A stretch of DNA of 39,300 nt from an uncultured Algoriphagus sp. (lineage in GTDB: Bacteria; Bacteroidota; Bacteroidia; Cytophagales; Cyclobacteriaceae). A program made the position numbers and the translations under genes. Location of the stretch: contig CAJBER010000026.1 of the NCBI GenBank assembly GCA_903952135.1, positions 1-39,300 of the forward strand, in the 5' to 3' direction. Below the pieces are notes generated by a model. The model was not told the origin of the DNA, did not search any database, and saw only the letters and a list, made by a program, of their open reading frames with translations. How positions within the stretch are numbered: the stretch's first letter is position 1; each line of letters starts with the position of its first letter. Shown piece by piece: positions 16,745-24,049 of this stretch.

Positions 16745-16787
16745 AAAATTATTCGAACCCAAATTCTGTACTCCTCTAAAGAGGGCT

Positions 16788-16830
16788 AAAAACAGAAACG
16801 GGAAGCATTTCTTGCGAAAGCTTCCCGTTT
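16788..16830 (-). terminator. Strong intrinsic terminator, minus strand
   Basis: AAACGGGAAGC (16796-16806) and GCTTCCCGTTT (16820-16830) form a perfect 11-bp stem. Inside it TTTC/GAAA add four more pairs around a TTGC loop. Read on the minus strand it is followed by CTGTTTTTAG, a U-rich tail. No protein gene lies upstream of it on that strand for more than 800 bp, which implies that something else is transcribed into it. Confidence 0.7.
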
Positions 16831-17400
16831 GGTCGACAGATCCCCGTGGTTCACTGACTCCCTCAAGCTACAGTTAATGACTTTTCCCAGTTACCCAGGT
16901 CCAAATCGTCGAATGAAGCCGCCCTTACGGACTTGTCCTGTTTTGTTAGATTTCCATTCCATTTCTGTGGTTACCCCTTTCAAACACTTGTAGGCAAGTG
17001 TTCCTTCATGGCGGAACTCCCGAAGCTATCTTGACGATAGGCTCCCAGGCCGATCTAGTAGCACTTCTGCGGTTGCCCGTTGCAAACCACCCCAATTAAG
17101 GGACAGTTCCTTTGTGCCCGATGTTTGTACAAACTTTCCCGAAAGAAAATCTGTGCTGATTAATCCGTTTTTTGCAATTCTGGGGTTGCCCCTCTCAATC
17201 AAAAAATTTCTTTCTTGATCCTTCTTGCCTGGAACTTTGATTCTTTCCGAAGAAATCCTCAAATTCAAGCCCATCGTTTTTTGGCATTTCTGCAGTTTCC
17301 TGTCTCAGAGACTTACCCTAAGGTAGGCCCCCCTTTGTGCCCGATCTCAAACTTTCAAACTACGATCCGAAATCTTACTTTCGGTCTTTTTTTCTCTTAC
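16788..17400 (-). ncRNA. Candidate large structured non-coding RNA
   Basis: About 600 nt without a credible protein gene, more GC-rich than its AT-rich flank and full of hairpins. On the minus strand: CCGAAA/TTTCGG near 17366-17383, a CAG-GAAA-CTG tetraloop, a TTTC-TTCG-GAAA stem with the stable UUCG loop, GGGG-CAA-CCCC (about 17182-17192), CTATC/GATAG (about 17026-17040), and AACACTTG/CAAGTGTT with a 4-nt loop (16983-17002). A motif GGGnAACCnCAGAAnTG recurs four times, at about 17284-17300, 17174-17192, 17061-17079 and 16959-16977. A 14-nt ATCGGGCACAAAGG occurs twice, 223 nt apart (17332-17345, 17109-17122). It ends in a strong terminator. I looked for RNase P, tmRNA and SRP RNA signatures and found none. 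The 5' end is a guess. Confidence 0.45.
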
Positions 17401-17420
17401 ATGATGAATTAAAGTTGGCC

Positions 17421-17530
17421 TTTAAAAAAAATAAATCCAATTAATTCTTCAAAAATTTATCCACAATTTTTACCACGAAATTGCCTGTAAACGAACAAGT
17501 TATCCACCTATTTTTGGGGAATTATCCACC
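17421..17530. other. DnaA-box cluster with AT-rich tract, candidate origin or DnaA locus
   Basis: Three same-facing boxes lie within 74 bp: TTATCCACA (17457-17465, a perfect DnaA box), TTATCCACC (17500-17508) and TTATCCACC (17522-17530). Start-to-start distances are 43 and 22 bp, close to four and two helical turns, so they would lie on one face of the DNA. Directly left of the first box, 17421-17460 is 36/40 A+T and could unwind. These are bacterial origin hallmarks. Against this, dnaA is absent and genes on both sides are mostly transcribed toward the site, unlike most origins. A DnaA-titrating or DnaA-reactivating locus, or DnaA control of the adjacent RNA, are alternatives. Confidence 0.4.
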
Positions 17531-17675
17531 GAAATACTGGATTAGAACCGCTAACCCCCTGCAGATACTTATTTCCTTCCTCCTATTTGTCTTGAAGCCG
17601 ATTTAAACTAATCGAACCTTGGTACCCAAATCGATTCAATTACCTTAATCCTAATCCAATCTTAAAAATTAAGGA
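17531..17675. other. AT-rich spacer, no gene seen
   Basis: This stretch lies between the DnaA boxes and the terminator of the propeller gene. I see no open frame with coding character, no further full DnaA box on either strand and no clear promoter. It contains only simple runs such as CCTTAATCCTAATCC. Confidence 0.5.
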
Positions 17676-17706
17676 TAAAAAAAAGGAGCAATCTTTCGAA
17701 TGCTCC
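17676..17706 (-). terminator. Intrinsic terminator of the NHL propeller gene
   Basis: GGAGCA (17685-17690) and TGCTCC (17701-17706) form a 6-bp stem. On the minus strand it is followed by eight T (17677-17684). It begins about 20 bp after the stop codon of the minus-strand gene. Confidence 0.8.
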
Positions 17707-17725
17707 CCTCTTTGTTATTGAAAAC

Positions 17726-18766
17726 TCAAACCCGGGTCAACTTGATCGGATACGATTTCCCAGCATTCCACTGGCACACGTAGATATTCTCATCCTGGTC
17801 AATGCAAACATCGTGGCAATGCTGAAAAACAGGTTCGTCCTGCAGCATAACTTGCAAGATGCCCTCTCGGTAATAGGGTTCTGTACCACCAGGGTTAGAA
17901 ACCACCCGATTGTCTTTATTTAAAATGGTCACAAAACCCGAATTATCCGTTTGCTCCAAGTATCGCAGTCTTGACCAGCATACCCCTGCATACAGATTTT
18001 CTCCACGAATCACAGGCCGACAAACATAGGCCCCTGGCAGAAAAATCGTTTCCAGATAGTTGCCATCCATCGTAAATCGCTTAAATGAATTATGCCCCCT
18101 AGAGGTGCAAATCAAGGTAGGTTCGCCACCCGCTCGCTGATCCACAGCAATTCCATGCGCAGTACTAAACTGCCCATCTTGATTTCCTGCTCCTCCAAAT
18201 TTCCGAATAAAGGTTCCTTTGCTATCGTACTGTAAAAAAAACTGGGAACCATAACCATCTGCCACATACAAGTCCCCATTGGGAGCCACAGTTGTTTCGG
18301 TAGGCACCCAGCGCATTTTTTCGCTATAAATCCCCTCAGTTACCGGTGAAGCAATTTCAGCAACTACTTTCCCATCCAGGGTTGTTTTGAGCACTCTACC
18401 CCCATTGTCTACTATCCACAGGTATTCGGCATCCCCCTCATCCACTAAGCTCAAGCCATGGGCAGCAGGGAGTCCCAGGGTCCAGGTATCGAGTAACTTC
18501 CCCGATTGGCTGTAAATGATCACATTATTCTTGGGTTCGTCCGTCAATAGAATCATTCGCCCCTTTCGATCCATCACCATCTCGTGACAGTTGACCACCG
18601 GTACTTTGGCAGGATCTAGATTTCCCCAATTGGGATCTAAGGTATACTTGAACTCCCCATGGCCCAGCACTTTTTTCTGGGAGGCAAGTAGGGATAAATT
18701 GGGTTGTACAGTCATAGCCAAACCTATAATGCTCGTGTTTTGTATAAATCTTCTTCGTGAATGCAT
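17726..18766 (-). CDS. Tat-exported NHL-repeat / six-bladed propeller protein
   Basis: 346-residue protein with a twin-arginine leader: SRRRFI at residues 3-8, then a hydrophobic stretch through LAMTVQPNLSLLA. It is therefore probably exported folded through Tat, perhaps with a bound cofactor or metal. The mature part has NHL-type propeller repeats: HEMVMDRKGRMILLTD, AHGLSLVDEGDAEYLWIVD, ETTVAPNGDLYVADGYGS, AHGIAVD and HCHDVCIDQDENIYVCQWN. Recurring His-rich repeat starts suggest metal-binding or catalytic positions, as in the lyase domain of peptidyl-amidating enzymes, but no enzymatic role is established. A terminator follows. The divergent LVIVD gene begins 217 bp away. A near-match to a -7 box (TCACTTTG, 18784-18791) lies 18 bp before its start. 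Confidence 0.85.
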   Translation of the reverse strand: MHSRRRFIQNTSIIGLAMTVQPNLSLLASQKKVLGHGEFKYTLDPNWGNLDPAKVPVVNCHEMVMDRKGRMILLTDEPKNNVIIYSQSGKLLDTWTLGLPAAHGLSLVDEGDAEYLWIVDNGGRVLKTTLDGKVVAEIASPVTEGIYSEKMRWVPTETTVAPNGDLYVADGYGSQFFLQYDSKGTFIRKFGGAGNQDGQFSTAHGIAVDQRAGGEPTLICTSRGHNSFKRFTMDGNYLETIFLPGAYVCRPVIRGENLYAGVCWSRLRYLEQTDNSGFVTILNKDNRVVSNPGGTEPYYREGILQVMLQDEPVFQHCHDVCIDQDENIYVCQWNAGKSYPIKLTRV

Positions 18767-18952
18767 CTAACTGAGCGCTAAATCAAAGTGAAGTTGAATT
18801 GACCCTTCCTCCCCTCATCCGAAGAAGAGAAATTCGATTCTTTCTATTTCTATAAGGAAGCTAAAAAAAAAAATCGAAGGCCCCCTAAAAAATAAATAAA
18901 ATGTTTTCACTGGCTGTAGCGAATCCTCAGGTAAGCGCGTTTAGAAAACAAT

Positions 18953-18964
18953 TAACTTTGTTAA
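18953..18964 (+). promoter_or_regulatory. Candidate -7 box within a small palindrome
   Basis: TAACTTTG (18953-18960) matches TAnnTTTG exactly, 22 bp before the ATG of the LVIVD gene. The same bases form the palindrome TTAAC-TTT-GTTAA (18952-18964), so a repressor could cover the box. No clear -33 element was found. Confidence 0.4.
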
Positions 18965-18982
18965 CCATAAATCAACTACCCT

Positions 18983-20230
18983 ATGAAACTTTTCCATCTT
19001 AAAATCGCGCTAGTCCTCTTGGCAAGCACTTTGCTTTTTTCATGTACCGACGAGGTAAATGCTACCTATACGTTTCGAACCATGATGCCTGTTTATTTAG
19101 AAATGAAGGATGTTCGAGGCAAGTCTATAGCTCCAATTCCTGCTCAGGAAATAGAGAATCCTGGAAAAATTTACATATACAAGGATTTTTTACTGATCAA
19201 TGAGCCTAGCAAGGGGATTCACATCTACGATAATAAAAACCCAGCCAACCCAATCAATCTGAGTTTTATACCAATTGAAGGCAATGTGGACTTGGCAATC
19301 AATAGCAACATCCTCTATGCGGACAATTACGTGGATTTGCTCGCCTTTGACCTAACTAACATTCAAAATATCCGCCTAGTCAAACGGGTGGAAGATGTGT
19401 TTACTCACCTCTACCAGCACAGCACAGGGAAAATCATTACGTTCAAAGACACCGTGCTCACCAGTGATTCTCCACGCTGGGAATTCGATGGCATGTGGAC
19501 CGTGCGACCTGGCATGAGCCTTCTCTCGAACATGGCCAAGGCGTCCCAAAGCTATGGCACTGGCGGATCCATGGCCCGTTTTACACTGATGGATGGACAC
19601 CTGTTTGCCGTAGATCAAAACACCCTACGTGTATTTGATGTCGAAAGCCCAGGAGAGCCTAAGTTTCTCAAGCCCATTGATCTGGGCTGGGGCATCGAAA
19701 CCATCTTTCCCTTTGATCAGAAGTTATTTATAGGGTCCAACCGAGGCTTGCACATCTACGATGCCTCCAATCCCGCTGCCCCTAAACGCATGGCTGTTTA
19801 CGAACATGTTCTCTCCTGTGATCCAGTAGTAGTGAATGAGGAACATGCATTTGTGACACTGCGCAGTGGAAATTTTTGTGTCAATGGGGTAAATGAACTT
19901 CATGTCTTGGATATCAAAGATCCTTATCAACCCAAACTCAAAAAAGCATACCCTATGCTCAACCCACACGGACTGGGATTGGCAGAAAACTTTCTCTACG
20001 TAGCAGAAGGAAAGCATGGACTCAAAAGTTTTAACGCTTCCGATGTCCTCAACATCGATAAAAATCAATTGGAATTTCTTCAATCCATGAAGTCAGTAGA
20101 CCTGATCCCTGGACCTAAATCGTTAATCGTCATCGGCCCAGATGGGGTATGTCAATACGACTACAGCAACCCAGCCAAACTTAGGAAGCTAAGCTGCATC
20201 CAAGTAAGCAATCCCATTGAAGTAAGCTAA
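18983..20230 (+). CDS. LVIVD-repeat lipoprotein
   Basis: 415-residue surface or periplasmic lipoprotein: leader ending at LLFSC (Cys21). The body has repeats of the LVIVD type, seen as GIHIYDNKNPANPINLSFI, TLRVFDVESPGEPKFLKPI, GLHIYDASNPAAPKRMAVY, ELHVLDIKDPYQPKLKKAY and GLKSFNASD. These fold into a beta-propeller. Such proteins are common in Bacteroidota outer membranes; the function is unknown. Its stop codon is separated from the ATG of the following gene by one base, so the two products are very probably made together. Confidence 0.88.
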   Translation: MKLFHLKIALVLLASTLLFSCTDEVNATYTFRTMMPVYLEMKDVRGKSIAPIPAQEIENPGKIYIYKDFLLINEPSKGIHIYDNKNPANPINLSFIPIEGNVDLAINSNILYADNYVDLLAFDLTNIQNIRLVKRVEDVFTHLYQHSTGKIITFKDTVLTSDSPRWEFDGMWTVRPGMSLLSNMAKASQSYGTGGSMARFTLMDGHLFAVDQNTLRVFDVESPGEPKFLKPIDLGWGIETIFPFDQKLFIGSNRGLHIYDASNPAAPKRMAVYEHVLSCDPVVVNEEHAFVTLRSGNFCVNGVNELHVLDIKDPYQPKLKKAYPMLNPHGLGLAENFLYVAEGKHGLKSFNASDVLNIDKNQLEFLQSMKSVDLIPGPKSLIVIGPDGVCQYDYSNPAKLRKLSCIQVSNPIEVS

Positions 20231-20231
20231 G

Positions 20232-20873
20232 ATGAGGTACAGCAAATTGATTTTTATGTTTCTTTTCTCTTGGTGCAGCGTGCAACTCGCAGCTGCCCAA
20301 GAGAAAGCTACACTCACGCAATTGGAATTGGGTTTACTGAGTGGAAAATCGAAAATCTTGTGGTCAGAAGAGATTGAAAACCGACTCGATTTTTCCTTTT
20401 CTGCCTTCCATGGGAAGGAAATCAAACCCAATCACTACTTAGGAATCCATCTGGGTTTTGACAACTACCCCGATGTACAGATTCTACCCATAGGATTAGG
20501 TTGGAGAGGTTTTATTGGCGACGACATCGGCTCAAAGTGGATGGGAGGACTCAATGCAGGTTTCGGAACCACTTTTCTGGAAAAACGAGAACGTACAGAC
20601 TGGTCCAGCTCATGGCAAGAGGGTGGGGTTTACTTCCACCCGTTTTTGGGTGTTAGCATGCCCGCAAAAAAAGGAAATTGGGCACTGACAACGAGTATAG
20701 GATACAAATGGCAACCCAGCAGTTATTTGGAAGGGACACATAGCCAATCAGATATTCGACCAAAAATCCACCCCTTCTGGACCAGAGCCACCCTACCTGA
20801 GGGATTTAACTCCTTAAATAAGGTAAGCACACAGTACCATAGCCTCATCTTTCAGATCGGTATTCTATTCTAG
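20232..20873 (+). CDS. Predicted outer-membrane beta-barrel protein
   Basis: 213-residue protein with a signal peptide cleaved near QLAAAQ (about residue 22). The mature part alternates polar and aromatic or hydrophobic residues in short strands (LELGLLSGKSKILWS, YLGIHLGFDNYPDVQILPIG, WMGGLNAGFGTTF, ALTTSIGYKWQPSSY) and ends HSLIFQIGILF. A terminal aromatic residue in a strand is the usual C-terminal signature of barrel proteins. No named family was recognised. It follows the LVIVD lipoprotein gene with a 1-bp gap, suggesting a surface complex of a barrel with a propeller lipoprotein. Confidence 0.72.
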   Translation: MRYSKLIFMFLFSWCSVQLAAAQEKATLTQLELGLLSGKSKILWSEEIENRLDFSFSAFHGKEIKPNHYLGIHLGFDNYPDVQILPIGLGWRGFIGDDIGSKWMGGLNAGFGTTFLEKRERTDWSSSWQEGGVYFHPFLGVSMPAKKGNWALTTSIGYKWQPSSYLEGTHSQSDIRPKIHPFWTRATLPEGFNSLNKVSTQYHSLIFQIGILF

Positions 20874-20919
20874 GTTTGTCCTCTTGTTTTCGAAGTAGGA
20901 CGCAATTAGAAAATACTTT

Positions 20920-21114
20920 TTAGATAAATCTTTTGACCACCCAAAAGATCATGGCAAACAAGAAGATAAGAATGGAAATCTTGTTGATGCCATGCATCAT
21001 CCGTAGATTGATGTTGCTAGGTGCATTGGGGTCAGGCTTTCGGAATACGCGGAGAAAATAATTTCCTACCTCACCCAACTTAAAGAACTCCTTTACTTGA
21101 TTTTTTTCTTCCAT
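20920..21114 (-). CDS. Small single-helix membrane protein (DUF6728-like)
   Basis: 64-residue protein with a charged N-terminus and one C-terminal membrane helix (ISILIFLFAMIFWVVKRFI). The segment EFFKLGEVGNYFLRVFRKPDP, followed by NLRMMHGINKISI, is a pattern I associate with a short conserved protein of Bacteroidota, DUF6728; the family number is from memory and should be checked. Function is unknown. It lies between the beta-barrel gene (convergent, 46 bp) and ispG (101 bp), apparently as its own short transcription unit. Confidence 0.7.
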   Translation of the reverse strand: MEEKNQVKEFFKLGEVGNYFLRVFRKPDPNAPSNINLRMMHGINKISILIFLFAMIFWVVKRFI

Positions 21115-21215
21115 GACAAAAGCGGTTTATCCATTAACCCGAAGGCACAAAGATAAGTTTAGTTTCTTCAGCAAATCGAACGAATATTGACAATAGGAAA
21201 TCAACTCGAGAAAAT

Positions 21216-23198
21216 TTAAATCGCCTCTGGCTCCAGCCACTTGCCGTCCTCACGGATAATGTTGATCAATTCATCTACCGCTTTTTCGGAGGCTACAGAG
21301 CGCTTAACTACCTCTTTGCCCTTGTACAAGGTGATTTTACCTTTACCCGAACCTACATAGCCGTAATCTGCATCGGCCATCTCTCCTGGTCCGTTGACAA
21401 TGCAGCCCATGATGCCAATCTTCACCCCTTTCAAGTGATCCGTACGCTTACGGATCATGGCGGTGGTTTCCTGCAGGTCAAAAAGCGTTCGCCCACAAGA
21501 AGGACAAGAAATGTATTCTGTCTTGGACATGCGGGTACGTGCCGCTTGCAACACGCCAAAACTAACCGAATTATGGAGCTTGATTTGCTCCAATACCTGC
21601 TTCCGATCTTGAGATGGATCTGGATTCAAGGAAATCACAATCCCATCCCCTAGCCCATCGACCAACAAGCCTCCTACGTCAGTAGCGGCATACAGCATGG
21701 TTTGATCTGCAGTATGGGCCGGATAACTCACTTGCACCACCACTGGAGCAGTACAGTTCGCCTCCATTAACGCCACAAATGCCCTGCGCAAGTCGGGCAT
21801 GCCATGGGCATTGCTACTCGACAAAAGCAGGACGGTACCTTTCCTAACGCCTACCAAAGAAATGGCTTGATCGATATCGGCAGTGCTTACAGCTAGAAAA
21901 TTAAGTTCTTGGTGAACTTCAGGCGCATCTTGGTATTCAGAAAGTTGGAATAGCGGAAATTTATTTAATTGATCGCCTACCACTTTCCATACCGAATAGT
22001 TCTGGATTTCCTTCATCCCATTCGGCAGCATGAAGGGAATGGGATTTACCCCTGAATAAATAAAATCACAACCCAGGTCATTCATCTTCCACTTGTCCAA
22101 TTCCGGCAAGTAAAAGTGTCCCACAGCCTTCATTTCACGATCGGTAACTTGCGAAAGCGCAGAAATATCCGCAATCACACGGGGTACATTTTGACCTCCA
22201 AAATTGTATACTTCCCTTACTTGTCGCTTGGTATATTCGAAGGGATGAATGGGATAGGATACTAAAGGCGCTATCGGCGCATGCGCACCTCTCGACGTGT
22301 AGCGATCAATCAAGGCACGTGCTACGGGTGCTTCAAACTCGGGGTCTTCGGTCAGGGAAACGCGCACGGTATCCCCCAGGCCGTCTTCCAAAAGCGTACC
22401 AATTCCCACGGCAGATTTGATTCTACCATCCTCTGCCTCTCCAGCCTCGGTTACGCCCAGGTGCAAAGGATAGGGTTTAAACCCTCCTTCATCGAGTTTC
22501 TGAACCAGCAAGCGGTAAGCCTGAACCATTACTTGCGTGTTGGAGGACTTCATGGAAATGACGATCTCGTGGTACTTTTCGTCTTCGCAAATTCTGAGAA
22601 ACTCCAAGGCTGACTCCACCATTCCTAGCGGAGTATCCCCGTAACGACTCATGATTCGGTCTGACAAGGAACCGTGATTGGTGCCGATACGCATGGCGGT
22701 ACCGTGTTCCTTACATATTTTGATCAAGGGCAAAAAACGCTCCCGAATCCGCTCCAGCTCCTCCGCATAGGAAGCGTCGGTATAGTCGATGACCTCAAAT
22801 TTCTTTTTATCGGCATAGTTGCCCGGATTGATCCGAACTTTCTCCACGATTTTGGCTGCCAATTCAGCTGCATTCGGTGTGAAGTGAATGTCTGCTACCA
22901 AAGGGGTATTGTATCCCCGCTTTCGCAATTCCTCCTTGATGTTACGCAAGTTCTCCGCCTCTTTGAGTGATGGAGCGGTGATTCGAATTAGCTGACATCC
23001 CGATTCAATCATACGGATACACTGCTCCACAGAGCCTTGCGTATCCATCGTATCAACCGTAGTCATGGACTGCACGACAATGGGGTGATCCCCACCAATC
23101 CAAACATCACCGACCCGTACCGGAATAGTCACTCTTCGGGAATACTGGGTCAAACTGTTGCAATAACCGCCATCAAGGGGCATGATTTGAGATTTCAT
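21216..23198 (-). CDS. ispG: 4-hydroxy-3-methylbut-2-enyl diphosphate synthase, long form
   Basis: 660-residue [4Fe-4S] enzyme of the MEP isoprenoid pathway; it converts MEcPP to HMBPP. The N-terminal TIM barrel shows RVGDVWIGGDHPIVVQSMTT, ADIHFTPNAAELAA, VRINPGNYAD and MRIGTNHGSLSDRI. The C-terminal domain has the cluster ligands CPSCGRTLFDLQ and GIMGCIVNGPGEMADADYGY. Between them lie about 270 extra residues (roughly 300-570), so this is the three-domain form known from Bacteroidota, Chlamydia and plants, not the 370-residue form of E. coli. It supplies precursors for menaquinone and for the farnesyl tail of hemes O and A made by the cluster to the right. It follows the SDR gene by 3 bp. 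Confidence 0.96.
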   Translation of the reverse strand: MKSQIMPLDGGYCNSLTQYSRRVTIPVRVGDVWIGGDHPIVVQSMTTVDTMDTQGSVEQCIRMIESGCQLIRITAPSLKEAENLRNIKEELRKRGYNTPLVADIHFTPNAAELAAKIVEKVRINPGNYADKKKFEVIDYTDASYAEELERIRERFLPLIKICKEHGTAMRIGTNHGSLSDRIMSRYGDTPLGMVESALEFLRICEDEKYHEIVISMKSSNTQVMVQAYRLLVQKLDEGGFKPYPLHLGVTEAGEAEDGRIKSAVGIGTLLEDGLGDTVRVSLTEDPEFEAPVARALIDRYTSRGAHAPIAPLVSYPIHPFEYTKRQVREVYNFGGQNVPRVIADISALSQVTDREMKAVGHFYLPELDKWKMNDLGCDFIYSGVNPIPFMLPNGMKEIQNYSVWKVVGDQLNKFPLFQLSEYQDAPEVHQELNFLAVSTADIDQAISLVGVRKGTVLLLSSSNAHGMPDLRRAFVALMEANCTAPVVVQVSYPAHTADQTMLYAATDVGGLLVDGLGDGIVISLNPDPSQDRKQVLEQIKLHNSVSFGVLQAARTRMSKTEYISCPSCGRTLFDLQETTAMIRKRTDHLKGVKIGIMGCIVNGPGEMADADYGYVGSGKGKITLYKGKEVVKRSVASEKAVDELINIIREDGKWLEPEAI

Positions 23199-23201
23199 AG
23201 G

Positions 23202-23906
23202 TTATATATCTCCTAATTGGGGACGAATAATTAGTTCTTCAACTACAGCACCTGGGGAAAGGTTATAGGCTCCCCATACCGAATCAGCCACATCTTCTGC
23301 ATTCACAAAACGTGTAGCGGGCAAATCCACTCCTGCCCAAGCATCGGTCAGGGTAGCTCCCGGTAAAATCGAGGTCACTTTGATTTGATGGGGTTTGAAT
23401 TCTTCACGAAAGCACTTGGTCATGCCCAGCATCGCCCATTTGGAAACGGAGTAGCTCCCCCCATTGGCATAAGCGGTGATACCTGCAATAGACCCAATAC
23501 TAAAAATATGCCCAGATTTGCGTTCCATCAGTGCTGCAGCAAAGGCACGAGTCAGGTAGTAGGCTGAATACAAATTGGTCTGTATCAAAAATTCCAAATT
23601 CCCATCGGGCTCCGCATGCAAGGAACCAGGAAGAAAAAGGCCCGTATTGTGTACGATCACATCGGGAATACCAATAGCCTTGACACCAGTTGCAAATGCC
23701 ATCACCTCCTCTTTTTTGGAAAGGTCTGCTACAAAGGTATGAACGCTGCAGCTTGGGTATTTTGAAGCAAGAGAAGCTCGCAAGGCGGTTAAATCACCTT
23801 CATTCCTGGAACAGGTGAAGATGTCAAATCCTTCCTGGGCAAATCGCTCGATAATCGCTCGACCGATTCCCTTGGTACCCCCACTCACTAGGATGCTTTT
23901 TCTCAT
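23202..23906 (-). CDS. Short-chain dehydrogenase/reductase
   Basis: 234-residue classical SDR oxidoreductase with a Rossmann fold. The cofactor loop is SGGTKGIGRAI (residues about 8-18). An acidic residue is followed by a serine/arginine pattern CSRNEG after beta-2, suggesting NADP(H). The active-site set is present: HNTG in place of NNAG, SIGSIAG with the catalytic Ser, and YSVSKWA with the Tyr-x3-Lys pair. Late motif SILPGATLTDAW. The substrate is unknown. It is cotranscribed with ispG, whose ATG lies 3 bp after its stop. A -7 box and an inverted repeat lie upstream. Confidence 0.9.
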   Translation of the reverse strand: MRKSILVSGGTKGIGRAIIERFAQEGFDIFTCSRNEGDLTALRASLASKYPSCSVHTFVADLSKKEEVMAFATGVKAIGIPDVIVHNTGLFLPGSLHAEPDGNLEFLIQTNLYSAYYLTRAFAAALMERKSGHIFSIGSIAGITAYANGGSYSVSKWAMLGMTKCFREEFKPHQIKVTSILPGATLTDAWAGVDLPATRFVNAEDVADSVWGAYNLSPGAVVEELIIRPQLGDI

Positions 23907-23921
23907 TTGTTTCGTTGCTTA

Positions 23922-23959
23922 ATAGTTAGTGTAACAACTATTTACTTCAGACAAAGTTA
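23922..23959 (-). promoter_or_regulatory. Candidate promoter and operator of the SDR-ispG operon
   Basis: On the minus strand TAACTTTG (23952-23959) matches the -7 consensus exactly. Just downstream, 23922-23941 is an inverted repeat, ATAGTT ... AACTAT, with a nested GTTA-GTG-TAAC. A repressor bound there would lie near the transcription start. No clear -33 box was found. Confidence 0.4.
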
Positions 23960-24049
23960 CATTTTTTTATGAATTGATTCGTAGGCTTTGTGTGGTTGAG
24001 GTAGCGCGCATTTTTGGTTGATTTTTTTCAAAAAAAATCTTTCCACCAC

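Noticed and set aside
16773-16784. CCTCT-AA-AGAGG hairpin after the acetyltransferase gene
   Set aside because: The stem is short with a 2-nt loop and no T-run on the + strand, so it is not called a terminator.
17026-17274. Open frame of 82 codons on the minus strand within the RNA candidate
   Set aside because: It ignores the repeated motif and hairpin structure of the block, has no recognisable domain, no plausible leader, and covers only part of the region. Other frames there are equally broken.
16788-17400. RNase P RNA, tmRNA, SRP RNA or group I/II intron
   Set aside because: The signature sequences of each class were looked for on both strands and not found. The terminal hairpin lacks the catalytic triad layout of group II domain V.
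23985-24049. A/T-only hairpin (GATTTTTTT ... AAAAAAATC) between the kinase and SDR genes
   Set aside because: It has no GC in the stem and would be too weak to act as an intrinsic terminator.
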